Shown here piece by piece: positions 9,961 through 18,576 of a stretch of 64,000 nt of DNA. How positions within the stretch are numbered: position 1 is the first letter of the stretch; each line of letters starts with the position of its first letter. The stretch is from Enterobacteriaceae bacterium RIT693 (GTDB lineage Bacteria; Pseudomonadota; Gammaproteobacteria; Enterobacterales; Enterobacteriaceae). Under the pieces are notes generated by a model that saw only the letters and a list, made by a program, of their open reading frames with translations, had not been told where the DNA came from and did not search any database. Both the position numbers and the translations under genes were made by a program. The stretch covers positions 62,001 through 126,000 of the forward strand of contig WJYK01000002.1 of assembly GCA_009668225.1 (NCBI GenBank), written 5' to 3'.

Positions 9961-10353
9961 ATGTCCAGACGCAACAACGATGCGATTACGATTCATAGCA
10001 TTTTGGGGTGGATAGAAGATAACCTGGAAACCCCGCTCTCGCTGGAGAAGGTTTCTCAGCGTTCGGGTTACTCCAAATGGCATCTGCAGCGGATGTTTAA
10101 GAAAGAGACCGGCCACTCGCTGGGCCAGTACATCCGTAACCGTAAGCTGACCGAAATCGCGCTCAAGCTCAAAGAGAGCAACGAACCGATACTTTATCTG
10201 GCAGAGCGCTATGGGTTTGAGTCACAACAGACGTTAACTCGCACCTTTAAGAACTACTTCTCGGTACCGCCGCATAAGTATCGAGTCACGCGTCTTGCCG
10301 GAGAAGGCAAGTATCTGCATCCGTACAATCAGTACTGTAGCTTGTGTAATTAA
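9961..10353 (+). CDS. marA: MarA, AraC-family activator of the mar/sox/rob regulon
   Basis: A 130 aa protein made only of the double helix-turn-helix AraC domain, nearly identical to E. coli MarA through the HTH regions (for example [19 protein letters not shown] and [15 protein letters not shown]). The C-terminus is a few residues longer and ends in YCSLCN. It would activate efflux (acrAB-tolC), micF and other stress genes. It is the second gene of marRAB. Confidence 0.96.
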   Translation: MSRRNNDAITIHSILGWIEDNLETPLSLEKVSQRSGYSKWHLQRMFKKETGHSLGQYIRNRKLTEIALKLKESNEPILYLAERYGFESQQTLTRTFKNYFSVPPHKYRVTRLAGEGKYLHPYNQYCSLCN

Positions 10354-10391
10354 TGCATCGCCGCCTGTTTTACAGACGTAATCGAGGAAAT

Positions 10392-10604
10392 ATGAAATTC
10401 ATCTCCGCAGCCGCCCTTCTTCTGGCGCTGGCATCGACAAACGCTCTTGCGGAGCAGTCTGGTAGCTTCAACGCCACCCAGGCTAACTACGGCAACATGA
10501 TCTCCTGCTCCGGCGGTCAGCTGTCTAAAGGCCCACAGCACACCGCTGCTGAACGATCTGAACAACTGGGTTCTCCGTACTACCAAGGTAACGCCGGTTC
10601 GTAA
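10392..10604 (+). CDS. marB: MarB, periplasmic protein of the mar operon
   Basis: Small exported protein of 70 aa starting at 10392 with GAGGAA upstream; the frame is open back to 10353 but that extension overlaps the marA end and lacks a signal. It has a signal peptide (MKFISAAALLLALASTNALA). The C-terminal SEQLGSPYYQ corresponds to SDALGVPYYN of E. coli MarB; the middle is diverged. MarB mildly lowers marRAB expression in E. coli. Confidence 0.88.
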   Translation: MKFISAAALLLALASTNALAEQSGSFNATQANYGNMISCSGGQLSKGPQHTAAERSEQLGSPYYQGNAGS

Positions 10605-10616
10605 GATCAAGGCTAA

Positions 10617-10636
10617 CCCGCCCGATCTGGGCGGGT
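10617..10636. terminator. Hairpin between marB and eamA
   Basis: A GC-rich stem (GCCC.. / ..GGGC around a GATCT loop) between the convergent marB and eamA genes, without a clear T-run. Probably a shared weak terminator. Confidence 0.45.
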
Positions 10637-10646
10637 GCCGCAAACG

Positions 10647-11549
10647 TCAGGATGAAAGCCCTTTCACCGAACGCCTGATGCGCAAACCAAAGACGTTGAT
10701 GTATAACCCCCCCATGATCAGTACCGCGCCAAGCAGCTGCATCACCGTAAGCTTTTCCCCAAGCATCAGCGCAGCACTGGCCATGCCAACCACCGGCACC
10801 AACAGCGACAGTGGCGCAACACGCCAGGTCTCGTAACGCCCCAGCAACGTTCCCCAAATGCCGTAGCCCACGATGGTAGAGATAAACGCCAGGTAGATGA
10901 GCGAAAGAACGGTCGTGCTGTCGATATTCACCAGGCTTTGCAGTATCGTTTCTGGCCCATCCAGCAGCCAGCTTGCGGCAAAGAACGGCAGCACCGGGAT
11001 AAGCGCGCTCCAGACAATAAGCGACATGATCGCCGGGCGCGGCTCGTGCTGCATAATCATTTTGTTGAAGATATTACCAAACGCCCAGCTCATTCCCGCG
11101 GCCAGCGTCAGCATAAAGCCGAGCAGCGCTACATGCTGCCCTTCAAAACTGCCTTCAATCAGCACCAGTACGCCAAATATCGCCAGTGAGATCCCCGCCA
11201 GCTGCTTGCCCTGTAGACGTTCACCAAAGAAAAATGTGCCGAGAATGATGGTGAAAAACGCCTGTGATTGCAGCACCAACGAGGCCAGCCCTGCCGGCAT
11301 GCCAAATTTAATCGCGGTAAACAGGAAGGCGAACTGCCCGAAGCTAATAGTCAACGCATAGGCCGCCAGCAGGCGGAATGGCAATTTAGGCCGGGTGACA
11401 AACAACAGCGCGGGAAACGCCACCAGCAAAAAACGCAGCCCTGCGAGCATCAGCGGCGGCATATTGTGTAGCCCCAACTTGATGACGACAAAATTCACGC
11501 CCCAAATCACCACCACCAGAAACGCCAGCAGTCCATCTTTACGCGTCAT
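10647..11549 (-). CDS. eamA: EamA cysteine/O-acetylserine exporter
   Basis: DMT-superfamily exporter of 300 aa with ten predicted membrane helices in two EamA repeats, matching E. coli EamA/YdeD (299 aa). The start at 11549 (MTRKDGLLAFLVVVIWGVNF) fits the family; an in-frame start at 11609 adds 20 unlike residues. AGGGG lies upstream. It sits next to ydeE in divergent orientation as in K-12. Confidence 0.93.
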   Translation of the reverse strand: MTRKDGLLAFLVVVIWGVNFVVIKLGLHNMPPLMLAGLRFLLVAFPALLFVTRPKLPFRLLAAYALTISFGQFAFLFTAIKFGMPAGLASLVLQSQAFFTIILGTFFFGERLQGKQLAGISLAIFGVLVLIEGSFEGQHVALLGFMLTLAAGMSWAFGNIFNKMIMQHEPRPAIMSLIVWSALIPVLPFFAASWLLDGPETILQSLVNIDSTTVLSLIYLAFISTIVGYGIWGTLLGRYETWRVAPLSLLVPVVGMASAALMLGEKLTVMQLLGAVLIMGGLYINVFGLRIRRSVKGLSS

Positions 11550-11748
11550 AACCCTGCCCCTGTATTTATTATCAATTTGTAAAAAAATAAACCGAATGCC
11601 GGCAAGCAAACAGATACAGATCCCACTTTTTGGTGGGAGTACAGATGTGTTTTATCGTGCTTTCCCCAGCGTTAGTCGCTATACCAGCCTGATCTTTCGT
11701 GATAAATCTGTTCACCCTCTAATCCAGTCAATAATAATACAGGCCGCC

Positions 11749-12963
11749 ATGACCGCCCTTAGCAAACTGTTTTCAGGCAAACAACTTGCAACAACTGTGT
11801 TACTACTTTCTTCGCTGCTGCTGACCATTGGGCGAGGTCTCACTCTGCCGTTCATGACCATCTACCTTTCGCGTGAGTACCATATGCCGCTTAAAGATAT
11901 CGGCATGGCCATTACCGTTGCGCTGGTGGCCGGCGTGGTGTTCAGCCTGTGGTTTGGCATTCTTGCGGATAAGTTTGATAAGAAGAAAGCCATGCTGCTA
12001 GCTATCGTCATCTTCCTCGGCGGCTTTACGGTTATCCCACTGGTGCACAATGCCGGGCTGGTGGTGCTGTTTTACTCCATTATCAACTGCTCTTACACGG
12101 TGTTTTCCGTTGTGGTTAAGGCGTGGTTTTCCGACACGCTGGACGTCAGCCTGAAGCCCAAAATATTCTCTCTCAACTATACCTTCGTTAACGTTGGCTG
12201 GACCGTCGGCCCGCCGATTGGCACCTTCGTGGTGATGTACAGTACCAACCTGCCGTTCTGGCTCTCCGCCATGACCGCCCTGCTGCCGATTTTGATGATT
12301 AGCCGCTACGTGAAAAGCCAGCCGGTTAACGCCAGCGCCTCTTCTGAATCGGAAGACAAGATTTTGCCCTCTCCGCGCGTCATGCTGCGCGACAAACAGC
12401 TCATGTGGTTTACCGCGTCGGCATTTCTGGGAACGTTGGTATATGGCGCTTTCGCAGGCTGCCTCTCTCAGTATGCGATAGTTATCGGTGATACGGGGCT
12501 GGCGGAAAAAGTTGTTAGCGTCGTGCTGTCGGTCAACGCCATTGTGGTTGTCGCTTTCCAGTACTTCCTGGGGAAAAACATTCGCCCCGATAACATCAAA
12601 AAGATGATGTTCTACGGCACACTCTTTTTCGTCTGCGGCCTCGGCGGCTTTATGATTTCAGGCACTAACCTGTGGCTGTGGGGGCTGTCTTCGCTGGTGT
12701 TTACCATCGGGGAGCTTATCTACGCGCCGGGGGAATACATGCTTATCGACAACATCGCGCCGCCGGGGCTGAAATCAAGCTACTTTGCCGCCCAGCAGCT
12801 CGGCTGGCTTGGCGGGGCCTGTAACCCGCTGGTCACCGGGCTGTTGCTGAGCTGGCTGCCGCCTTATATGCTGTTCGTGGTGCTGATGGGGACGATTTTA
12901 CTGGCTTACTACGCCGTCGTGATCGGCATGAATACGGCGCCCCGCCAGCCCATAACGGCCTGA
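11749..12963 (+). CDS. ydeE: YdeE, MFS dipeptide/drug exporter
   Basis: Major facilitator of 404 aa (E. coli YdeE 395). The start at ATG 11749 gives MTALSKLFSGKQLATTVLLL, which leads into the conserved SSLLLTIGRGLTLPFMTIYLS; the frame is open far upstream, but that sequence is antisense to eamA. The family motifs FGILADKFDKKK and YAPGEYMLIDNIAPP are present. E. coli YdeE exports dipeptides. In K-12 mgtS follows ydeE; here mgtS is about 43 kb away. Confidence 0.93.
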   Translation: MTALSKLFSGKQLATTVLLLSSLLLTIGRGLTLPFMTIYLSREYHMPLKDIGMAITVALVAGVVFSLWFGILADKFDKKKAMLLAIVIFLGGFTVIPLVHNAGLVVLFYSIINCSYTVFSVVVKAWFSDTLDVSLKPKIFSLNYTFVNVGWTVGPPIGTFVVMYSTNLPFWLSAMTALLPILMISRYVKSQPVNASASSESEDKILPSPRVMLRDKQLMWFTASAFLGTLVYGAFAGCLSQYAIVIGDTGLAEKVVSVVLSVNAIVVVAFQYFLGKNIRPDNIKKMMFYGTLFFVCGLGGFMISGTNLWLWGLSSLVFTIGELIYAPGEYMLIDNIAPPGLKSSYFAAQQLGWLGGACNPLVTGLLLSWLPPYMLFVVLMGTILLAYYAVVIGMNTAPRQPITA

Positions 12964-12977
12964 CGAGGCGCTGTTGA

Positions 12978-14156
12978 TTACACGGCCTTTTCGTATTTGA
13001 TAAAGCCGGACTTCCGCGCCACTTTGTCGTACAGGGTTTGCGCCGTGGCGTTGGTTTCATGGGTATGCCAGTAAAGGCGCGAGCTGTTGTTGGCCTCTGC
13101 GTGCTGGCGTACCGCTTCAATCAGCGCCCGGCCAACGCCTTTGCCTCTTGCCTGCGGGGCCGCAAACAGATCCTCGAGATAGCAGTACTGAGTTGCTGAC
13201 CAGGTGCTGCGGTGATAGAGGAAGTGGGTGAATCCCAGCATGTTCCCCTGCTCGTCGAAGGCGCCCAAGCCCCATACCGGCTCTTGCTCATCCAGCATGC
13301 GCTGCCAGGTTAAATCCGTGACATTGTCACTTATTTGTGCGTCGTAGAAGGTCAGGTAGCCCTGCCAGAGTGCTTGCCACGCCTCGCGGTCGTCCGCCGT
13401 TAACGGGCGCACGTCTACCCGACGAACGGGTTCGCTTTTCTGGCGGCTAAGTGCATCGCGAATAGCCGCCAGCCCTGTACGCTGCACGCCGTTGGTCATA
13501 TTTTCCGGGGACAGCCAGCGCTCAAAAGCGAGCTTCACCAGCGGCCATTCACCATCGGTGATGGAGAACCAGGCCGTATCGCGAGTGCGCCCTTTGTAAA
13601 TCCCCATCTGGCGGAATACGCCCTCAAAGCGGAAACCAAACCGCAGCGCCGCACGACGGGAAGGTCCGTTCAGGCTATCGCACTTCCACTCGTAGCGGCG
13701 GTAACCCAACACTTCAAAGGCATACTTCATCAGTAAGAAATGCGCTTCCGTAGCCTGAACGGTACGCTGTAGCAGCGGGGAAAACACCACAAAGCCGACC
13801 TCAAGGCTGCCGTTTGCCGGGTCAATCCGCATCAGCGACAGCGTGCCCAGCGCCTTGCCGCTGGCGTTATCCACGACGGCAAAATGGAAAGGATCTGCAC
13901 TTTGCGCTGCCCCGGCAATGTACTGAATAAAATCGGCTTCGGTGTCGAAGGGGCCGACGCTGAGATAAGTCCAGCCACGCGCATCTTCAGCCTGACCCCA
14001 GGCCTGCCACAGCTGAGCCCCATGCTGAACCGCGCTAAGCGGCTCAAGGCGGCAAAACTGCCCGTTTAAGGTGACGTGTTCCGGCAGCGGGCGGCGCTGC
14101 CAGTCAGGAAGAGAATGGCCAATCGGCTGCTGGAAATTGTTAACGGTAAAAGACAT
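12978..14156 (-). CDS. Two-domain GNAT acetyltransferase
   Basis: 392 aa from ATG 14156 (GAGG upstream; the frame is open to 14228). The N-terminal half (~30-215) is a RimJ/RimL-type GNAT domain (CRLEPL...VGFVVFSPLLQRTVQATEA..SRRAALRFGFRFEGVFR). The C-terminal ~150 residues form a second GNAT domain with an acetyl-CoA loop (QARGKGVGRALIEAV). These are usually separate proteins, so this is a tandem fusion. Substrates are unknown; protein N-termini, small amines or antibiotics are all possible. It lies between ydeE and the urea cluster and belongs to neither. Confidence 0.85.
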   Translation of the reverse strand: MSFTVNNFQQPIGHSLPDWQRRPLPEHVTLNGQFCRLEPLSAVQHGAQLWQAWGQAEDARGWTYLSVGPFDTEADFIQYIAGAAQSADPFHFAVVDNASGKALGTLSLMRIDPANGSLEVGFVVFSPLLQRTVQATEAHFLLMKYAFEVLGYRRYEWKCDSLNGPSRRAALRFGFRFEGVFRQMGIYKGRTRDTAWFSITDGEWPLVKLAFERWLSPENMTNGVQRTGLAAIRDALSRQKSEPVRRVDVRPLTADDREAWQALWQGYLTFYDAQISDNVTDLTWQRMLDEQEPVWGLGAFDEQGNMLGFTHFLYHRSTWSATQYCYLEDLFAAPQARGKGVGRALIEAVRQHAEANNSSRLYWHTHETNATAQTLYDKVARKSGFIKYEKAV

Positions 14157-14250
14157 GCTAACCTCAGGAATATGAAAGTGAATATCGAAAACTATAGGCG
14201 CGCAGAGGTTCAGCCAAAAGTACCACAATCATTAAATTTTGGCAGACCAC

Positions 14251-14949
14251 TTATATCGCCACCAGCCCTCTGACGCCTTCCTGTTCCATCGCGCTGCCGT
14301 CGCCACGCTGAATGATTTCTCCGCGCGACATCACAAGGTAATTATCGGCAAGCTCCGCGGCAAAATCGTAAAACTGTTCCACCAGCAGAATAGCCATATC
14401 ACCCCGCCCGGCGAGATGCCGAATCACCTGGCCTATCTCCTTGATGATCGACGGCTGTATTCCTTCCGTTGGCTCATCCAGAATCAGCAGTTGAGGTTTA
14501 CAGGCCAGCGCACGGCCAATCGCCAGCTGCTGCTGCTGCCCACCGGAGAGATCGCCGCCGCGCCTGAGCTTCATCTCTTTCAGCACCGGGAAAAGCTGGT
14601 AAATCTCTTGCGGTACGGCTTTAGCCTCTCGGCCGGAAAAGCGCGACAGCCCCATCAGCAGGTTTTCCTCCACCGTCAGGCGTGGAAAGATTTCTCGCCC
14701 CTGAGGAACATAGGCAATGCCTGCCTGCACGCGCTGATGCGGTTTACGCTGGGTCAGCGTTTTCCCCTGCCAGCTGATGCTTCCGCCCTTCACTGGAATT
14801 AGCCCCATCAGGCATTTTAGCAGCGTGGTTTTCCCCACGCCGTTGCGCCCGAGCAGACAAGTCACCTCTCCAATACGCATGTCAAAGCTGACGCCGCGCA
14901 GAATATGGCTGCCGCCGTAATACTGGTTAAGTTCATTCACCTGCAGCAT
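14251..14949 (-). CDS. urtE: Urea ABC transporter ATP-binding subunit UrtE
   Basis: ATPase of 232 aa of the LivF type. Walker A is GRNGVGKTT, the signature LSGGQQQQLAIGRAL and Walker B LLILDEPTEGIQPS. It is the last gene of urtABCDE, 9 nt after urtD. With UrtD it powers high-affinity urea uptake. Confidence 0.94.
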   Translation of the reverse strand: MLQVNELNQYYGGSHILRGVSFDMRIGEVTCLLGRNGVGKTTLLKCLMGLIPVKGGSISWQGKTLTQRKPHQRVQAGIAYVPQGREIFPRLTVEENLLMGLSRFSGREAKAVPQEIYQLFPVLKEMKLRRGGDLSGGQQQQLAIGRALACKPQLLILDEPTEGIQPSIIKEIGQVIRHLAGRGDMAILLVEQFYDFAAELADNYLVMSRGEIIQRGDGSAMEQEGVRGLVAI

Positions 14950-14958
14950 CTTTGCTCC

Positions 14959-15759
14959 TTAACGGCCTAGATAGACGTCGATAACCTGCTCGTTGGCCTG
15001 CACTTCGCGAAGCGTGCCTTCCGCCAGTACCTGCCCCTGATGCAGCACCGTGACGTGGTCGGCGATGGTTTCAACAAAGCCCATATCGTGCTCAACCACC
15101 ATCAGCGAGTGCTTGCCCGCCAGGCTGCGGAACAGCTCCGCCGTGTACTCTGTTTCGGCATCCGTCATGCCCGCCGCAGGCTCATCCAGCAGCAGCAAAT
15201 GCGGCTCCTGCACCAACAGCATACCGATTTCCAGAAACTGTTTTTGCCCGTGAGAAAGCAGCCCCGCCCGGCGATGGCGTTCCCCGGTAAGCCGCAACGT
15301 GATTAACATCTCGTCGATGCGATCGCGCTGCTCGCCGCTGAGTTTTGCCCGCAGGCTTGCCCACACGGATTTATCGTTTTTCTGCGCAATCTCCAGGTTT
15401 TCAAAGACTGTGAGTGCCTCAAAAACAGTGGGCTTTTGAAACTTACGGCCGATGCCACGGCGGGCAATTTCAATTGGCTCAAGCCGCATAAGATCGATAG
15501 ATTGATCGTAAAAGGCTTTACCGCTTTGCGGTTTAGTCTTGCCGGTGATCACATCCATCAGCGTAGTTTTTCCCGCGCCGTTCGGGCCAATTATGCAGCG
15601 CAGCTCACCTACGCCGATATTCAGCGACAAATTGGTTAACGCCTGAAACCCATCAAAGTTAACGTTGATATTTTCCAGCGCCAGTACCGGGTCGGTTTGC
15701 TCGCGAAAGCGATCCGTGGGGTGCTGGCGGGTAAACAATGATTCGGCAGGCTGCATCAT
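14959..15759 (-). CDS. urtD: Urea ABC transporter ATP-binding subunit UrtD
   Basis: ATPase of 266 aa of the LivG type with Walker A GPNGAGKTT, a signature-region LSHGQKQFLEIGMLL typical of UrtD, and Walker B LLLLDEPAAGMTDAE. Its ATG at 15759 overlaps the urtC stop by 4 nt (ATGA), with GGAGAG upstream. The longer frame to 15948 is the reading of urtC in another frame. Confidence 0.94.
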   Translation of the reverse strand: MMQPAESLFTRQHPTDRFREQTDPVLALENINVNFDGFQALTNLSLNIGVGELRCIIGPNGAGKTTLMDVITGKTKPQSGKAFYDQSIDLMRLEPIEIARRGIGRKFQKPTVFEALTVFENLEIAQKNDKSVWASLRAKLSGEQRDRIDEMLITLRLTGERHRRAGLLSHGQKQFLEIGMLLVQEPHLLLLDEPAAGMTDAETEYTAELFRSLAGKHSLMVVEHDMGFVETIADHVTVLHQGQVLAEGTLREVQANEQVIDVYLGR

Positions 15760-16829
15760 TTCTCTCCTCTGCGCAGCAGTCCAATCACCCCGCGCGGTAA
15801 AAACAGCGTCACCAGAATAAAAATCAGGCCAAGAAACAGCTGCCAGTACTCCGGCACGGCCATGGTGAAATAACTTTTCGCTCCGTTTACCAGTCCCGCG
15901 CCCAATACCGGGCCAATCAGCGTGCCGCGCCCGCCCAGCGCGACCCAAATAGCGGCTTCAATAGAGTTGGTCGGCGACATTTCGCCGGGGTTAATAATGC
16001 CAACCTGCGGGACGTACAGTGCCCCTGCGAGCCCGCAAAGCACCGCAGAAAGCGTCCACACCAGCAGCTTGAAGCCGCGGGGATCGTAGCCGCAGTAAAC
16101 CAGCCGATTTTCCGCATCGCGCACCGCCGTCAGTATGCGGCCAAACTTGCTCCGCGCCAGCCAGAAGCCAAGCCCAACGCTTGCTACCAAAAGCAAAACG
16201 GTGGCGATAAACAGCCCAATACGCGTGCCGGTTGCCGTCACCGGCATCCCTAACAGCGTGGTAAACCCGGTGAAGCCGTTATTGCCGCCAAAGCCGGTTT
16301 CATTGCGGAAAAACAGCAGCATCCCCGCCCAGGTCAGCGCCTGGGTCATGATCGAGAAATAAACGCCCTTAATCTTTGAGCGGAAGGCGAAGAACCCGAA
16401 GACAAACGCCAGCAGGCCCGGCACCGCGACAATCAGCAGCAGCGCCCAGGCAAAGTGCTGCGTGCCCCACCAGTACCACGGCAGCTCGCTCCAGGAGAGA
16501 AACGACATAAAACCCGGCAGCCCGTCACCCGCGGCCTGGCGCATCAGGTACATCCCCATAGCGTAACCACCGAGGGCAAAAAACAGCCCATGCCCGAGAG
16601 AGAGCAAACCGGCATAGCCCCAGACCAGATCCAGCGCTACCGCGACGGTGGCATAACAAAGGATCTTGCCGACAAGCGTCATGCTATAGGTCGACAGGCT
16701 AAGCGGATTGCCTGCCGGCAGCAGCGTCAGGAATGGCAGCGTCAGCAGCAATACAACCAGCAAGGTGCCCAACACCAAAGTCAGGCGCGGGGCTTTACGC
16801 CCGAGCGTTAAAGTCAGCGGCATACTCAT
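15756..16829 (-). CDS. urtC: Urea ABC transporter permease UrtC
   Basis: Permease of 357 aa of the LivM type, about ten membrane segments, with the family motif WGYAGLLSLGHGLFFALGGY. It starts within the urtB stop (TGATG) and ends overlapping urtD, so translation is coupled along the operon. Confidence 0.94.
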   Translation of the reverse strand: MSMPLTLTLGRKAPRLTLVLGTLLVVLLLTLPFLTLLPAGNPLSLSTYSMTLVGKILCYATVAVALDLVWGYAGLLSLGHGLFFALGGYAMGMYLMRQAAGDGLPGFMSFLSWSELPWYWWGTQHFAWALLLIVAVPGLLAFVFGFFAFRSKIKGVYFSIMTQALTWAGMLLFFRNETGFGGNNGFTGFTTLLGMPVTATGTRIGLFIATVLLLVASVGLGFWLARSKFGRILTAVRDAENRLVYCGYDPRGFKLLVWTLSAVLCGLAGALYVPQVGIINPGEMSPTNSIEAAIWVALGGRGTLIGPVLGAGLVNGAKSYFTMAVPEYWQLFLGLIFILVTLFLPRGVIGLLRRGEK

Positions 16830-18400
16830 CAGTCAATGACCCTCCCTTTGAGCGCAAACAGCCCCTGTGGCCGCTTCTGAATGAACAGGACGATCAGTAC
16901 CAGAATCAAAATTTTGCCCAGCACGGCGCCAATTTGCGGCTCGAGGATTTTGTTAAAGATGCCGAGCCCGAACGCCGCGGCCACGCTCCCGGCAAGCTGC
17001 CCGACGCCGCCCAGCACCACCACCAGGAAGGAGTCAATGATATAGCCCTGCCCAAGCTCGGGGCCCACGTTACCCAGCTGAGAAAGCGCCACCCCACCCA
17101 GTCCGGCAATCCCGGAACCTAGCCCAAAGGCGAGCATATCCACACGCCCGGTAGAGACGCCGCAGCAGGCCGCCATCGCGCGATTCTGGGTCACAGCGCG
17201 CACATTCATGCCCAGCCGGGTTTTGTTCAGCAGCAGCCAGGTAAACAGCAGCACCAGCAGCACAAAGCCCAGCACCACCAACCTGTTCCACGGCAGGATC
17301 AGGTTCGGTAACACCTGCAGCCCGCCCGACAGCCAGGCCGGGTTAGCCACCTCCACGTTCTGCGCACCAAACAGCATGCGCACAATCTGAATCAGCATCA
17401 GGCTAATGCCCCATGTAGCAAGCAGCGTTTCCAGCGGGCGACCGTACAAATGGCGGATAATCGTGCGCTCAAGCGCCATGCCAATCCCGGCAGTAATCGC
17501 AAAGGCCACCGGCAGCGCGACCAAAGGATAAAGCGCCAGCCACGCCGGGGCGAACTGCTGGAATGCAGTCTGAACGCCCCACGCTGAGTACGCGCCCAGC
17601 ATCAGCATTTCGCCATGCGCCATGTTGATCACGCCCAGCAGGCCATAGGTGATCGCTAGGCCCAGCGCGGCCAACAATAAAATCGACCCCAGGGAAAGCC
17701 CCATAAACGCCTGGCCGAGGATATCGCCCAGCATCTGGCGATGCTCAATTTTACGCAGGCCCTCTACGGCTGCCTGGCGCACCGCCGCATTCGGCTCCGC
17801 GCTCGCGTCGGTTAACGGCTTGAGCAAGGCTTCGGTTTCCGGGTCGGCGGACTGGCTCAGAAGCTTCACCGCATCCAGGCGAATTTTTGCCTGCGGGCTT
17901 GTCAGCTCCAGCCGTGCAATCGCCAGCTCAAGCGCGGCCCGCACGCTTTGCTCTTTTTCTGCGCTAATCCGCTTTTGTAAAACGGGCAGCAGCTCCGGCG
18001 GCACCTCTTTCTGCAAGGCTTTAGCCGCATTTAAACGCATAGTGACGTTGTCACTTATTAATTGATGGCTCGCCAGCGCCCCGGCGACCAGGACACGAAG
18101 CCTGTTGGTCAGGCGCAGCTTTGTTGTCTCGCCCTGTGGTTGGGCTTCGTCGCCCAACGGCGTCAACGTGGCGCCAGTCTGGTTAAAAGCCGAATGCCCG
18201 TCGGTGACCAGCGTTTCCTGCTTAAGCGAATTCAGCAGCGGTAAACGAGCAGGATCGGGCGATAGCGTCCAGTTCTGGAGCAACTCCGCCTGAGCCGTAC
18301 GATTCGCGGTCGAAAACGTCTCCGCGTCACCGGCGGCGGCAAGCCCCGGCAATAAAGCGGCCACAACCAGCAGCAGCCGGGCCAGTGTTGCTAATGTCAT
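16829..18400 (-). CDS. urtB: Urea ABC transporter permease UrtB
   Basis: Permease of 523 aa of the LivH type. A signal-like N-terminus (MTLATLARLLLVVAALLPGLAAA) is followed by ~210 periplasmic residues with alpha-helical repeat character, and the membrane permease domain starts near residue 230 (LGLAITYGLLGVINMAHGE). The long N-terminal extension is normal for UrtB. It is separated from urtA by 176 nt holding a repeat element. Confidence 0.94.
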   Translation of the reverse strand: MTLATLARLLLVVAALLPGLAAAGDAETFSTANRTAQAELLQNWTLSPDPARLPLLNSLKQETLVTDGHSAFNQTGATLTPLGDEAQPQGETTKLRLTNRLRVLVAGALASHQLISDNVTMRLNAAKALQKEVPPELLPVLQKRISAEKEQSVRAALELAIARLELTSPQAKIRLDAVKLLSQSADPETEALLKPLTDASAEPNAAVRQAAVEGLRKIEHRQMLGDILGQAFMGLSLGSILLLAALGLAITYGLLGVINMAHGEMLMLGAYSAWGVQTAFQQFAPAWLALYPLVALPVAFAITAGIGMALERTIIRHLYGRPLETLLATWGISLMLIQIVRMLFGAQNVEVANPAWLSGGLQVLPNLILPWNRLVVLGFVLLVLLFTWLLLNKTRLGMNVRAVTQNRAMAACCGVSTGRVDMLAFGLGSGIAGLGGVALSQLGNVGPELGQGYIIDSFLVVVLGGVGQLAGSVAAAFGLGIFNKILEPQIGAVLGKILILVLIVLFIQKRPQGLFALKGRVID

Positions 18401-18431
18401 GGCGTTCTCCTGTTTGATTTCAACCTGTTGC

Positions 18432-18553
18432 CCCTCACCCTAACCCTCTCCCCAGAGGGGCGAGGGAATAAAGGATTTAACCCTCACCCTTCCAGAAAGA
18501 GAGCATTCCCGCTTTTCCCCCTCTCCCTTCGAGGGAGAGGGTCGGGGTGAGGG
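18432..18553. repeat. C-rich terminal-inverted-repeat element, copy 1
   Basis: A 122 bp intergenic element between urtA and urtB. It begins CCCTCACCCTAACCCTCTCCC and its end is the reverse complement with two mismatches; an extra CCCTCACCC lies inside. Copy 2 is at 27345-27442. It does not match the ERIC consensus. It lies within an operon, so as RNA it would form a long stem between urtA and urtB and could lower urtBCDE relative to urtA. Confidence 0.8.
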
Positions 18554-18576
18554 TAAAAATGAGCTGAGGGTAAAAA

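Noticed and set aside
11395-11748. N-terminal extension of ydeE
   Set aside because: The upstream part of the open frame is antisense to eamA; the family start is at 11749.
18432-18553. Considered ERIC or REP for the C-rich repeats
   Set aside because: The arms do not match the ERIC consensus as I know it and lack the short REP stem pattern; left as unnamed.
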